64,000 bases of DNA from Aldrovandia affinis (lineage: Eukaryota; Chordata; Actinopteri; Notacanthiformes; Halosauridae): contig JAINUG010000014.1 in assembly GCA_029706075.1 (NCBI GenBank), forward strand, positions 4,432,501 to 4,496,500. The letters are read 5' to 3'. A model generated the notes under the pieces. That model did no database searches. It worked only from the letters and a program-made list of their open reading frames with translations, and was not told the origin of the DNA. Positions 35,212-48,408 of the stretch are shown piece by piece (the first letter of the stretch is position 1; each line of letters starts with the position of its first letter). A program made the translations under genes and the position numbers.

Positions 35212-38200
35212 GTAAGAATTTCACCTGGTACTGTACTATGGCTGTCCGACTGTGCGGCGCTTTTACTCAGTATTTTATTTATATCATCAAAATGTCCAGT
35301 TATATTGTAAAATCGCACAACAGTTTGTTTATGCGCCATCATATTTTATTTAATCTTGAATGCGTCTGGCTTCACAATATTAAGATTTTTTTACTGGATG
35401 TCATAGTAATGCGATGAAAAAACAGCTGAGATGTTCATGTTGCGGGTAAAAAGGGGGAGGGGGCAGAGGCTGGAATTAAAGCCTTAATGCATCTCACCCT
35501 CTGCTGCAGCAGCACAGGAAGTGCGGCCCAGCTGAGAGCAATCCGGCCCTCAACCAGAGACCAGGCTTGGCGGACATTAAAACCTGCTACGCATTTCTCT
35601 GCTTCTCTTCCCCTCTTCCCTTTCCCCCCCCCTCTCTGTTGTTTTTCTCCTTTCTTTGTAAAAAAAAAAAAAAAAGAAAAAGGAAAGGAAAAAAGACGTA
35701 TGGCGGCGTATTTACCCCTCTGGTGACAGTCAGACGGGCATTAGAGCTGATGGATTCTCAGCGCTGGCAATTACCCAGAATGCTCGGCTTGTCCCTACCG
35801 GCGATCCAGCGTGCGGCTTTAATATCTTTGTCTTTGGAATATGCAGAGTGCAGCCCCTCAATTAGAAGTATCAACACTTTGCTTTTATTGTAATTCTCCC
35901 CACGAGCTCATCGCCCCCTCCTGGCCCGGTCTGCCCTTGCGGGAGTGGGGAGGGGGGTGTAACCGCTGGGGGCAGAATCTCTCCTGCTTCACACACCAGC
36001 GCCACTCTAGGGGGTTGGGTGGGGGGGGATATGTCCCTCTATGATGTGATTGGGTTGTTAATTATGTGCTGTTCTCTGTTGGCTCTTTTGTAATTCTTTG
36101 TGAAATCTTCTGTTCCCTCTGTTTGTGTGGTTACAGCGTGTGGAATGGTTAAGACTGTATTCTGTCCTGTATGGTTACCCGACTTTCTGCACTGTGTATC
36201 AGGAGGTTTCGAGTAATGACATTGTGATAGTTTTCTGGCTGGTGTATGTTTTATACCCACATATAGATTCCGTCCTGTTTCAGCTGAGGTTGCACTGAAA
36301 CATCTCACCTCATGTGATCTGACTGATTGTTGCTAAGCTTTGCGTTGTTTAGCATTTGGGAATTCAGGTAGTGTTTTCACACGTTGTTTACACCTTGTCA
36401 CGGGATGTATAATTGTAACATGTGGCGCATGCGTCTCTCCCAGGTTTCAGGATCTCAGTGCTCCAGAGTGCATGGTGTTCTAGGAGGTGAGGAAGCTGAT
36501 ATCACCTGTGTGGCTTCAACACTGGGCTATGCCTACTTCCTCAGCCAGGTAATGTTTTTGCATGTGTGTGTGTGCGTGTGTGTTCATGTGTGTGTGTGCA
36601 TGTGTGCGTGTGTCCATGCGTGTTTGTGTGTTTGTGTTGTCCTGAAAGTGTGAGTGCATGTTTCAGAGGGAGCTGGGAGACTGTGTGTGTGTGTGTGTAC
36701 GTGCATGTGTGCATGCATGCGTGTTGTCCTGAAAGTGTGAGTGCGTATGTTTCAGGGGGAGCTGGGAGACACTATGTGTGTGCCGGTCCTGTACCAGCGT
36801 CGGTCCGAGGCCCGGGTTCCAGAGGAGACGCGGAGCTTCCTGCAGGGGCTTGGTGTTCCAGAGTCAGCCCTGCTGTGGTGGGACGACCTCGAGTTGCATC
36901 AGCTTCACACTGCAGGGAAACTCTCCCTTACCCTGCTGCATACGGACCTGCTCAGGTGCGTTCACCTGCCTGCCCCACTCAACCGGGAAACACAGTGCTG
37001 AACACACACTTAACTGAGAAACTTCTTAGGCTCTTAGGCTTTTCTAAACTGAGCATACATATTGTGGGCTGACTGACACAATGACTGCCATGTCGACTGA
37101 CAGTTACTGACCCAATGACTTTCACATTGCCTGCCAGTTACTGACACAATGACTTTCACATTGCCTGCCAGCTACTGACACAATGGCTGCCACATTGACT
37201 GACACACTGACTCAATGACTGGTGACTGGCACAGTGACTGGTGCAATTACATTGACTGACACAGTTGTTTAAATAGTTACTTACACAAGAACCGACACAG
37301 CGATTTACACAATTAGTATTTGGGTCAATTGGTCTATCTAGGAATTCATGCAGAGTGGCTTTTAAAAAATTAGATATCCACAAATTACTTAAAGTGGAGA
37401 TGAAGTAACTTAAAAAAAAAAAAGTTCTGAGCACCATTTCAAAATTAAAAGTCCCATTCAGCAGCCCCCTGTGGGAACATGCAGAGCCAGGACAGGCCAG
37501 GGTGGGGTGCTGGTGGGGCAGGACTGTGGGGGGGGGTTGGAGGCGCCCTGCCTCCCTGCGGGTTAAATCCACTCAGCTGGAAAAGTAGGTATGGCATTAG
37601 TGGGATTCCGGTGGAAATGAGATACAAGGTTCCCAGCTGGCAGCGGCCGGATGAACAAGCCGCAGAAGAATGGCGGTAATAGCCGGGAGGGGGATGGGGG
37701 GGGTGTAAAAGAAAAAAAAAGGAAAAAGCAGAAGCTCTCTCTTTGACAGTTCTCTCGCCCAAGGGCTCTGCCTGCGCTTTTATGTAGATTTTCAGTAATT
37801 TGCTGCCTTCCCTCTCTCTGTGTTTGCAGTGTGGAGGATGGTGCCCTGGCATCGTGTGTTGTCAGAGTGATCAATTGCTCCGAGCGGCAGGGAGTGGGCG
37901 AGGGGGCGTCGTCGACGGCGATGGTCGCCAGGGAGATTCTTCAAAAAGCACCGGAGCGGCTCACGGCGCCCCTGGCTGGACTCCTGAGAGGTGAGGGCGG
38001 GCCGGCGAAATCCCCCCGAGGGCGTAATGGAGCGTTACTGCACAGCCCCATCACCGCCGGCAGCGCCACGCCTAGCTTAGCAACCCCGTCCGCTAGGCCC
38101 TGGGGAGGGAGAGAGAGATAGAGCACGGGCACTGACTTTCCTGAAGAGTAAGAACTCATGAGAGCGAGTGGCCCGTCAGGCTTGGCTTATGGCTGGGGGA

Positions 38201-41200
38201 ATAAAACGGGCGGGTAATGAGGTCCTCGGGGGCAGTGGTCGATATCGGGTTCCACTGCCACGCGTACACAAAACTGCAGACCAACAGCCGATCTGTATTC
38301 ACTCTGTTAACGCTAGCGTCCTGCTAACGGTAATGCTAATGCACTGCCACACAAAACAGCACTGCAGACCAACAACCGATCTGTATTCAGTCTGTTAACG
38401 CTAGCGTCCTGCTAACGGTAATGCTAATGCACTGCCACACAAAACAGCACTGCAGACCAACAACCAATCTGTATTCATTCTGTTAACGCTAGCGTCCTGC
38501 TAACGATAACGGTAACGTACTGTCACACACAACAGCACTGCAGACTAACAACCAACCTGTATTCACTCTGCTAATGCTAACTTACTTCTTATGCTAATGT
38601 ACTGTCATGTGCACATAGCACTGCTGACCATCATTAAATCTGTATTCATTCTACTAACACTAGGACTGAGTTAAAAAAACTTTGAGTTTAAAAAACTGTC
38701 ATTGTTTGCAATGAGAGTAATGCGTTGTTGCACACTGCACCATGGAGACCAACACAAGTTATTGTATCGATACAATGCTCCGTTGTCTGTTAATAAAAGT
38801 TAATATAAGAGTTGAATTTCTTATATCTTTTTTATTTTTTTATTTCAAATTTTTCCCCGTTTTGCCGCCTCCGATTGGGGCTGACGACCAGGGCTGGTCT
38901 GGTAGAGATGTGGGTTTCGAACCGCGTCCCTAACAGGCAGCGCACACCACACCGGACCAGCCAAAGTGTGGTGCGTTAGACCGCTACGCTATCTGCCAGC
39001 CCCTTAGAGTTTAATTTTTGAGTGCCCTCTGATGTAGTAATGCGTCAGTCAAAAGGAGACCATTTCGAGTGGGAGTTGGAATTCAGTGGGTGGGCTTTGT
39101 TTTTAGTATTTTGAAACAAGATGTATGCTGTTGTGAGTATTCACCTGGAGCTGTTCGATATATTCCGAAAAATATATATAAAGACCGCTCACGGCGATCG
39201 TTGACCAGGCACACTATCAATGTGTTCACAGTTCAGTTTCATAACAAAATATGTACATTTATTTACATCACAAAGAATATTAGGTTATCTAGTTATAGGA
39301 TATGACAGATTAGTGAAAATGCTAATCTACCTCACTAGGCTTATGAAGCTACCTAGTAAGCGAAAGTGATCAATGTTTTATATCATTACTGTGACATTAG
39401 CTATATGCAACAATCTCATGTTTTCGTGAAAATACATGTATTTTAAATTTTACAACGTGAAAAATGTCATGTTGACTTGTTTGAAATGCTAACATACTGC
39501 CACACACAGAGCAATGCTGACCAGCAAGTGATCAGTGTTCACTCTGCTAATGATAATATACTGCTAACACACTGCCGAACACACACACACACACACACAC
39601 ACACTGAACTTTTGACCTGCGGTCGATCAGTATTCACTCTGCTAGTGCTAATATACTGCTAACGTGCTGCCACATGAAAACAGTACTGCTGACCATCCTT
39701 AAATCTGTATTGACTCTGTTAACGCTAACGTACTGTCACACATACAGAGCATTGCTGACCAGCATCTGATCAGTTTTCACTCTGCTAATGCTAATATACT
39801 GCTAATGCTAACGTACTGCCACACACACAAAACACTGCTGACTAGCAGGCGTTCACTACTTACTTTCCGTAACATACTGCTAGCGCTAACACCCTGGCAC
39901 ATGTGACAGCGCTGTAGACCTGCAGCCGATCAGCATCCACTCTGCTAACACCTAAGGCGCATGCACATAGTACTGCTGACCATCGTTAAAACTGTATTCA
40001 CTCTGATAACACGAACAAACTGCCAAACGCACAGCACTTAAACATTTTAAAAAAAATTAAATTAAATTTAAAAATGAATGTATTTTTGCAGTTTTTTCCC
40101 CATTATTTCCCAAATTATCCAATTCCTTCTCTCTCTTGTGCCAATTATCCCCTCCCTCGTATGAGAACTCACTGCCATAGTCTGGCCAGTAGCGAGCGCT
40201 GCACTGCCTCCTTCGAGCCAGTGCCCACGTAGCCCGAAGCCTGTCACCGACGCACGACCACTCATATATGCAGCGAGTCTTTCCTTCGGCTTTTATCCCT
40301 CCCCCCAGGGGCGGACAGCCAATTGCTACCCCCTAGTGACACTACCGTCCAGAGCCGAAACTGGCGCGACCAGTGTCAAACCCAGGTGCCGTGGCTAGCG
40401 TTGAACGCTCTTACTGCTAGACCACGCGGGAGGCCAATGCACAGCACTTTTGACCTGCAAAAAGTACTGTGTCTGTGTTTACTCTACTAACGCTAACACA
40501 CGGCCACACATACACAGTATTTCTGACCAGCAGCCGATCAGTATTCACTCTGCTAACGCTACTGACGCACTGCCACACACAGCATTGCTGACCAGCAGCC
40601 TATCAGTATTCGGCATGCGTTTCCCGGCCTGGGGGTGGGGGGGGATGGCTGAAGTGAGCTGTGTGTTCTCTCATCGCTGGTGCCAACGGTTTGTTTGTCA
40701 TTTAAAACACACAGAGATGAATGGCTCAGGCTCTCTCCCATTGCAGGTGAAATGATGTATGGGCCTCGGCGGTCCATCACAAACATCGCGCTCGCTCGGA
40801 TGGAGCAGACGCTGTCAGCAGCAAACGCTAAACACTCAGTCGCGTTCAGAGAAACACGGGATTGACACACGTCTTCCTCCTGACATATTTTTAGTGATAG
40901 CAACCTCCTTGCCCATTGTGATATAGTGTAATCATTTTTTCTTTTTTTAAATTTGGAATTTAAACTAGATTGCGTATCTTCTTTGAAATAAGCCATCAGT
41001 TTAACTTGTAGTTTTTCTACAGTGCGCATGAATTTTTGGTGCAAGCCACAAAACGACAAATCAGACCAGGCGCAAACATTTATTTGAAATACTTTTAACC
41101 CTTTCGACACCACGGTATTCCTGCAGATTACTGACCGTTTTAAAAGAAACATCTATTTTCACCAATATCCATAACAAAATTCTTCTTTCACGTGTACACT

Positions 41201-44200
41201 TCTACACTAGTAACATGCTTTGTTGAAAATTCTCAGGGATCTGAGTGTTTTCAACTTTCCCACTGTCGAGTTAAAGTATAGTATTTCAAATGGGTATTGC
41301 TACAAATAAGGCAGGCGGAGCACACTTGCTTTATTTGATCATTATCTTTGGGGCTCAGTTTCTATCATTTTGCATGACTAATGAGCATTCCAGGTGTTGG
41401 AGCCACCGTTAATACGTGACCCCTTTTTAACCTGATTGTGTTACTTTATGCACTTCATTTGAAATCATTTTGGTATATCAAATGTCTCCTCTCTTAGCTG
41501 AAATCAAAATGAATTATCATGAGCCTTAGTGTAAGTGTGCATATGGGTGCATGTGTGTGTGTTTGTGTGCGTGCACGTGTGTGTGTGTGTATGTCTCCGT
41601 CCCTGTCCGCGTATGTGTTTGTGTCTGTGTGCATGTGTCTGCTTGCGCATGTGTTTATGTTTGTGTGTTTATGTGTGTGAGTGTGTGCAAGTGCACGTGT
41701 GGGTTTGTGTGTCTGTGTATCTTGCATGTGTTTGTGTTTGTGTGCATCTTTGTGGATAGGTGTGTATGGGTGGTGGTGGTGGTGGTGGTGGTGGTAGGTG
41801 GGTTATATGGTATAGCCCCACTCAACTAAAATTTCACCAGCCAACACTGGTGTATGTGTGATTGTGAGCGAGCGTGTGCGTGTAATGTGATAGATGTTGC
41901 AGAATTGAAAGTGATGGTTTAGTTTTAGCGCTCTGCTTTTTGTTGGTCCAGGAGCTTTACTGCTGGAGTCAGGGAAGGCCCCCTACCAAGATGGCCGCCC
42001 CTCGCCAGACCATGAGGAACTCCTCAGAGCCCTGGAACACTGCTGCCCCTCCCACGATGATGTCATCCAGAATGCCCCTGCCCCAGAAGCGGGGCTACAA
42101 GGTAATGACCTCACAGACCCTTCACTCATTGCGACTGGCAGAACAGAACCAGTGCTTTCACCATGCACACTACACCAGAAGCATTCCCAAATGTTCCAAA
42201 AGCATTTTCAAAGCATTCGCAAATCACGTCCACCTTATCCACCTCTGACTGACAGCAACCCAGCAGGATATTTAATGGCAGCCATTTTGAGCTAACTCAC
42301 TATACAATAATGTGGAATGACTGTGTGTGTGTGTGTGTGTACGTGTGCATGGGTGTGTGCGTGTGTGTGTGTGTGTGTTTTTCATGCAGGTGCAAGCCTT
42401 GATCAGATGCTTCTGAAAGAACTGAAGGAGCTCTCAGATGGAGATATCAAAGTGTCCGTTTCCATGGTGTCGCTGGATCTGGAGGTGAGTGTCAGCATTT
42501 CCATCGACCCTGAGCACTGCACTTCAGTGCGTTCAGGCATTCTTCTGGGTCTTGGTCACAGACAGTACGTGTGGTCCTTGCAGTCTCAGTATAGACATGT
42601 ATCTCTGTCAGCCAATCTAGATCCAGTCTGTCTCAGTCCTGACCTCAATTCTCTTTCTTCATTTTTTAAACATCTTTTGTTGATGCCACTAACTACCAAA
42701 CGCAAGTGTTAAAAGGAAACGTAAAACTGCCCTGCATGCTTTAGTCAAAAAGGATAGACCGCTTTGTGGTTGAATTGATTCTGATCCCTGCTGTTGCCCT
42801 CAGGGGTCACGATCTGATCTGGTCTGGTCTGGTTAGGTTAGGGTTTGAGTCTGGGTCTGGATCTGAGTTGGGTCTGGTCTGGTCTGATCTGGTCTGGTCT
42901 GGTCTGGTTAGGTTAGGTTCGGGTTTGAGTCTGGATCTGAGTTGGGTCTGGTCTGGTCTGATCTGGTCTGGTCTGGTCTGGTTAGGTTAGGTTAGGTTAG
43001 GGTTTGAGTCTGGGTCTGGGTTGGGTCTGGTCTGCACTGCTCAGATGTGGTTTGATCTGGTCTGTGTTGTCAGTGTAACATTTACAACTTGCTAGTGTGG
43101 TGGTGAAGGATAGTATAACAGTTAATTAACCACTCATTTCACTATAATCTTTAGTCCCATTTACATGAAATGCACATAACTGTGAGTCTGCTGGGTCGAG
43201 CACGCCCTTATCTACTGTGGTGTCATTTTTACTGTTTCAGTCACAACCACTTCCTTATTTGACTGTTTCACAAATGTTAAAAATGACGCCATCTTGTGGT
43301 TATTTGTTGACATAATGTTTTATCTCACTGTTGGTTCTGGTCCAATTTCGCAGGGCCGGGTGGTTAATTATTTATACATTACTGCTATTTTTTATAGCCG
43401 TTGTAAAGTTATACCGTGCGTTTTGGATAATTTCTTGACATGTTTATTGTAACACCTAATCTCTGTTCGTACCGCACGTATGTGTTGAGTCACGTGCACG
43501 GAGACGCATTGTATATAGCCTACACCATTTGCAGTCAATTACCTAACAAAATATTTAGGCCCACACAAAGTTTAAGTTCGCATTACTCATATGTAAATAG
43601 TTTGCACTGAAATGTCCAAAAAAAGCGAGAAGGAAAACTACAGTAGATGCGTTGTATGCGCGGGATAATTCTTGACTTTTTTTGCATGAGATCCCAGGCA
43701 GTGCCCCCGCTTATCTCTGCCCGCGAGCGGAGCTGTGCTGGAAACGCGGGCACAGCTGAGCTCGCGCACCGTACGCACTCTCATCTCGCAAACGCTCCCG
43801 CCGCAACTTCTAATGCCTTTTTCTTTTTTTCTTTCTTTTTTTTTGTTCAAAGCCATTTTTCTCTCCCGCTGCCCGGCGTGAGATATTAGGGTATGTGTAA
43901 AATAAATGATGTATATAGCTGTAGGGATGCTACCTTACGTCCAAGGAACATTAACCATGGGGTCCTCGTTTAGCGAATAAATAACCATTCATTTCGGTGG
44001 CTGCATAGTCTGGACTTGAGTGCATATTTTACCAAGCTAAGCAGAGAGGCCATTAGGGATTTAATACAAAATAAATCGCCAAGGGGTCTTCTTCCAGTTG
44101 TAGGATCTCAGCTCCGTGGTGGGTAACTAATGGGCTGAAATGGGCTTAAATGAATCCGTTATATGCATGTCATTTGCAGTATGTATATATTTATATATTA

Positions 44201-47200
44201 TTTTTTAATTGTGTTTGAGAATAACAAAGTAATAAGTACATCATTTTGGGCTGCTTTAAATGCTTCTCAAACTAAATAAATTAGTTTCAATTAACATATA
44301 ATCGTGGTGATGTGGGTGTGGGGGCCGAGGGAGGGGGCAGCGTTTGGGGGGTTGATGAAATTCGACAAAGCGCTGTTACAAATCGTTTTTTAAAGCTGAT
44401 TGTCATGTTAGCACGGGTAAAAGCCAGACAGTAAGATAAGATTAGTTTCGCCAGTGTTACTTGTGCGTTACCTGTGCATTACCTGTGTGTTATCCGTATT
44501 CATCAGCACAGCGGCAGTGACAGCATGTGTAGGTGTGGGGTAGCGGTGGGTGATATAGGTTCAAAGCCCAGATATATATAATATGGATCTTTAGTATCAT
44601 GTGATTAAGGCATATATATATATATATATACATATATAATATAGATGTGTAATCATGTGATTAAAGAATTTGTAAATAGCTCATGTTATACCTCTTTACT
44701 TACCATAACATATGCCATTTAGCAGACACTTTTATCCAAGGCGACTTACAATAGTGAATACATACATTTTTCAGGATATGTGGTCCCAGTGGGAATCGAA
44801 CCCACAACCTAAGGGTTGTCTGCGCCATGCTCTACCTACTGAGCCTCACAGAACCACACAACCATTTACGGGCCAACAGAACCAGCTGTGAATCTACTGC
44901 TTCAGGTAGTAGATTAGGGATTGTTCCAGGATGGGTAAATGTTTCCAAACTTCAAAAAGAGAAACAAAGCTCAAGGTTGACAGTAAGGTTGAGAAGGCTT
45001 GGCTGCTAAAATGTCATATTTTTGAAGTGAAAGGTTTTTATTTATTTCTTTATTTTTCTGTGTGTGCAAATTGACTTGTTGCAATCAACTTTGGAAAACA
45101 AACAGCTATTTCCACTTCTCTTTGCAGTGATTGAGTTGGTTATTTGCCATCTGGAAGACCCCGCACTCTGCGTGCTTAATTAAGTGCGGAGACGCTCTCG
45201 CTGAAAATTGTGCTACTCTGTTTGGTTAATTAAACTATCTTCCAAACATCGCATCTTTTTTTTCTGTGGCAGATTTCCGATCCCCCTCCCCCTCTGACTC
45301 CATGGAGGCTGAAGTAGTTGTAAGCAGCACATTTTATGGAGTTATTGTCACGCTGTTATTGCTGTTTAGCCATAAGCTGTGAAATCTGTAAAGCGCCGCT
45401 CTAAACTGCAGCTTTGTTGAAATTTACCGGGAGTGGGGGTGTTTGCAATCTAACTGCAAAAGTGGTTTGACCTGAACTTTCAATAACGAACTTAAGTAAC
45501 TGTTATTGTTTAGTTTTTTTACTCTTAATAGTGATTCTTGCATTGTTATATTCCAAAGAATACTTATTTATGCTTTTAGTAAAAGTACAATTATGACAAA
45601 TATGTACAACACCTTACATGAAAGCCAATGGACTGGAGTTTGTGGTGCTCTTTTTCTCCACCTAAAATATGAGCTAGAAGGTATCAAGGGAGACTCCCCG
45701 GGAAAATAACGTAAGAAATTGAACAAAAATTATGCTTTAAAACAACATGCCTTGATTTTTCATATGAAAATAAGTAATGCTAGTGATGACACATAAATTA
45801 ATGAAAAATAATTATTGATTTAATTACGTTATTGTTGTTATTTTATTTTGTTATTTTTATTCCTTGCGGGGAAACGGCCTTGGAAATGAAAGCGACGCCT
45901 CTGAACATTTAACAACGTAATTGCGCCAGGGACGATCGAACCTTGGGATGGGAACTCTCTGTCAGGAAGCAGTCAGGAGAAGATTGATTGAAAACTCGAA
46001 TCCCAGCTCCCCCCGTCGGCGTCTCTAAAAGCCTGTTAAAATCTTCATACTTGGGCGGGGAAGGGGAATGGAAGGGGGGGGTTTAGATTTGGTGAAGATG
46101 ATTGAGGGTGTTGGGAAGCGGCGCCCCCCCCTCGCGAGGCAGAGTTAAACCGCGGTATTAAGCGCTGAATTCATGAATATAAGGTACGTTAGCGATATCC
46201 GTCAAACAGCACGCGCCTCGTCGCGGGAGCCGGATTCATGCGTGTCCTGGCGGCGGAACTCCAGCTGCTCCACAGACACCAAACTTTTGTGTTGGAACAA
46301 CACATTACTTCTGCATTTAGTCTAATGGAAAATACCGGAGACACATCAGTGCTGCCACACAACGCTGTCATTAAGCCGGGATGTCCAAAACAATAAAAAA
46401 AAAGTGAACAATAACAGCTACAGGATAATTTCACGATCTTCACATACAGTATTTACCTTTAAAATACGTGCAGCAAATTAATCACATGGCTAGACTAGTT
46501 AGCACGGGAGAGAGTGATCGTGCAGAATTGGATGGTCTTTGGAGCATTAAAGTCCTTTTTAAGAGCGCTTGGACTCTCTTGGAAAACAATAATAAACACA
46601 CACTAGTATAGGCTAATGTAGGCTACTCGTTTTGCGTCATATATATTTTTATATTGTATTCAAATAGTGGCTATTCTGATGTATCACTGAGAAGGAGAGT
46701 TTAAAAACATATATAAAACAAATGACAAACATTGAAAAATGAATGGGTTTAGGGTTGCCGTAACTACAGCCCAGTAATTAGCAATGCAAACGAAGAGCTG
46801 GATATCCTGCCTGCTGGGAAGTTGATTAGCCGTGGGCCCGCAATCGCTAACACAGAGATCTGTCATTTTGGGATGTTACAATATTCATGAGTGAGGTGCA
46901 CAGTCTCCCTGACAGTGATGTATGTGTGAGAGGGGGCCATTGGTTCTGAACCGCGCGGCAGAGCGAGAAACCGCTACAACAAGGGGCAGCCGTGTTAGCC
47001 TCGCCGTCACCACGGCTGACACGTTTATAAATCTGGTCACACGTGCGCGTCCCCGCGGTGTGACGGGCCGGTTCTCACGCGTGAGGTCTGGGCATCTGCC
47101 TCTTCAGCCACGCAGTGACAAACGACACTCGCGCTTAACAAAGGGGGCCCGGTAACCTGACGGCGTGGGTATTCAGGTGGATCCTCAACTTGTGCTTGTT

Positions 47201-48312
47201 TCCTGAATATCCGGCCATGTAAATACAGGTGTGTAATATGTGAGGCAGGAAAATCACCCTGCATAGGGCGTGTGCAAAGAAAGTGAGTTCGGGTACAGAC
47301 GCCTAACTTTCAGGTAACGGGAGAATACACCCCCGCCTTTAAGCGGGTGATGGTTTTTAAGATCGGACAGACAGTTAGCGCGAGTGTCTGGATGTGACCA
47401 GCCATAGTCCCGCCCTGCACCCAATCACCATTCTCGGGCCACCCTCTAACTTCACCCGAAGGCTTGAACGGCCTTTGTGACTGTAGCATTGCGCTGCGTT
47501 AAGGGTGTTCACCTTAACGCAGGTAGCCTACGTAGCAGCGTGAGTTTGTCGGTGGGAGAAGTGAGAGCCGTTCCCTCCATTCCTCCCTTGAGCCTCTTCC
47601 GTCCGTGTACACCCGACAGTGACACTCAAATTAAATGAAGCATTAAACCCACAGAGACTGTTGTCGTGCAAACACAATTTAATAGCAGCTATTACAGTGT
47701 AAGGCCTTGTTCCTAACAGATGTTTGCTAATAAAGACAATCAGCCTGCAAGACCTCTTTTTTTCTAGTCATAAATCTGCTTTTAACCATTAGCAGTTTCT
47801 ATTCTACAATTTGCAATCCTCATCTCCTTCAAACATTCAGGAACTGAAATTGACAGGATTTTTTGGGGGCTTGGTTTGATTAATTCCTCTCCTGTTCTTT
47901 AATGCACTTTTTTTAAACTACACAAGCACACCTTAATTGTGCAAACATTTCAGGCAGTAATATGAACTGCATATAAATACACAATATATATAAAATGTGT
48001 TTGAACGTATCGCATCATTATCATAATGCCAAATGTATTTGTTTATTTTCAAGCGTGGCCCTGACGTTTTACAAAGCGTTGCCCACGTGAAGTGATGTCA
48101 GCTTTAATGCCACACATGATCTGCTTCTTTGGAGAGGTTAAACGGTTTCCACAGGAGTTAAATGCTTATATAAAATAGCTATAAGGAATATAGCCTTTTC
48201 TTTTTGAAACTGACTATTCTTCAAATGAACCAATCGATGTTGGGTTGTCTGAAGAGGAAGCCTGGATTGTGTGTGTGTTTCTGTGTCTCTGTCTGTCTGT
48301 CTATGTGTATGT

Positions 48313-48408
<96 letters not shown>

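Noticed and set aside
40747-40865. Possible extra prune2 exon after an ATTGCAG acceptor, in compatible phase
   Set aside because: The encoded sequence does not resemble PRUNE2, has no donor and reaches a stop; the exon at 41952 matches the family without a gap.
40559-41152. 197-codon minus-strand ORF in intron 4
   Set aside because: Overlaps the 88-bp repeat array and a unique AT-rich stretch; no recognisable domain or splice support.
44795-44857. Functional tRNA gene
   Set aside because: tRNA-like A and B boxes are present but the sequence does not close into a cloverleaf and is joined to an L2 tail, so it is a SINE head.
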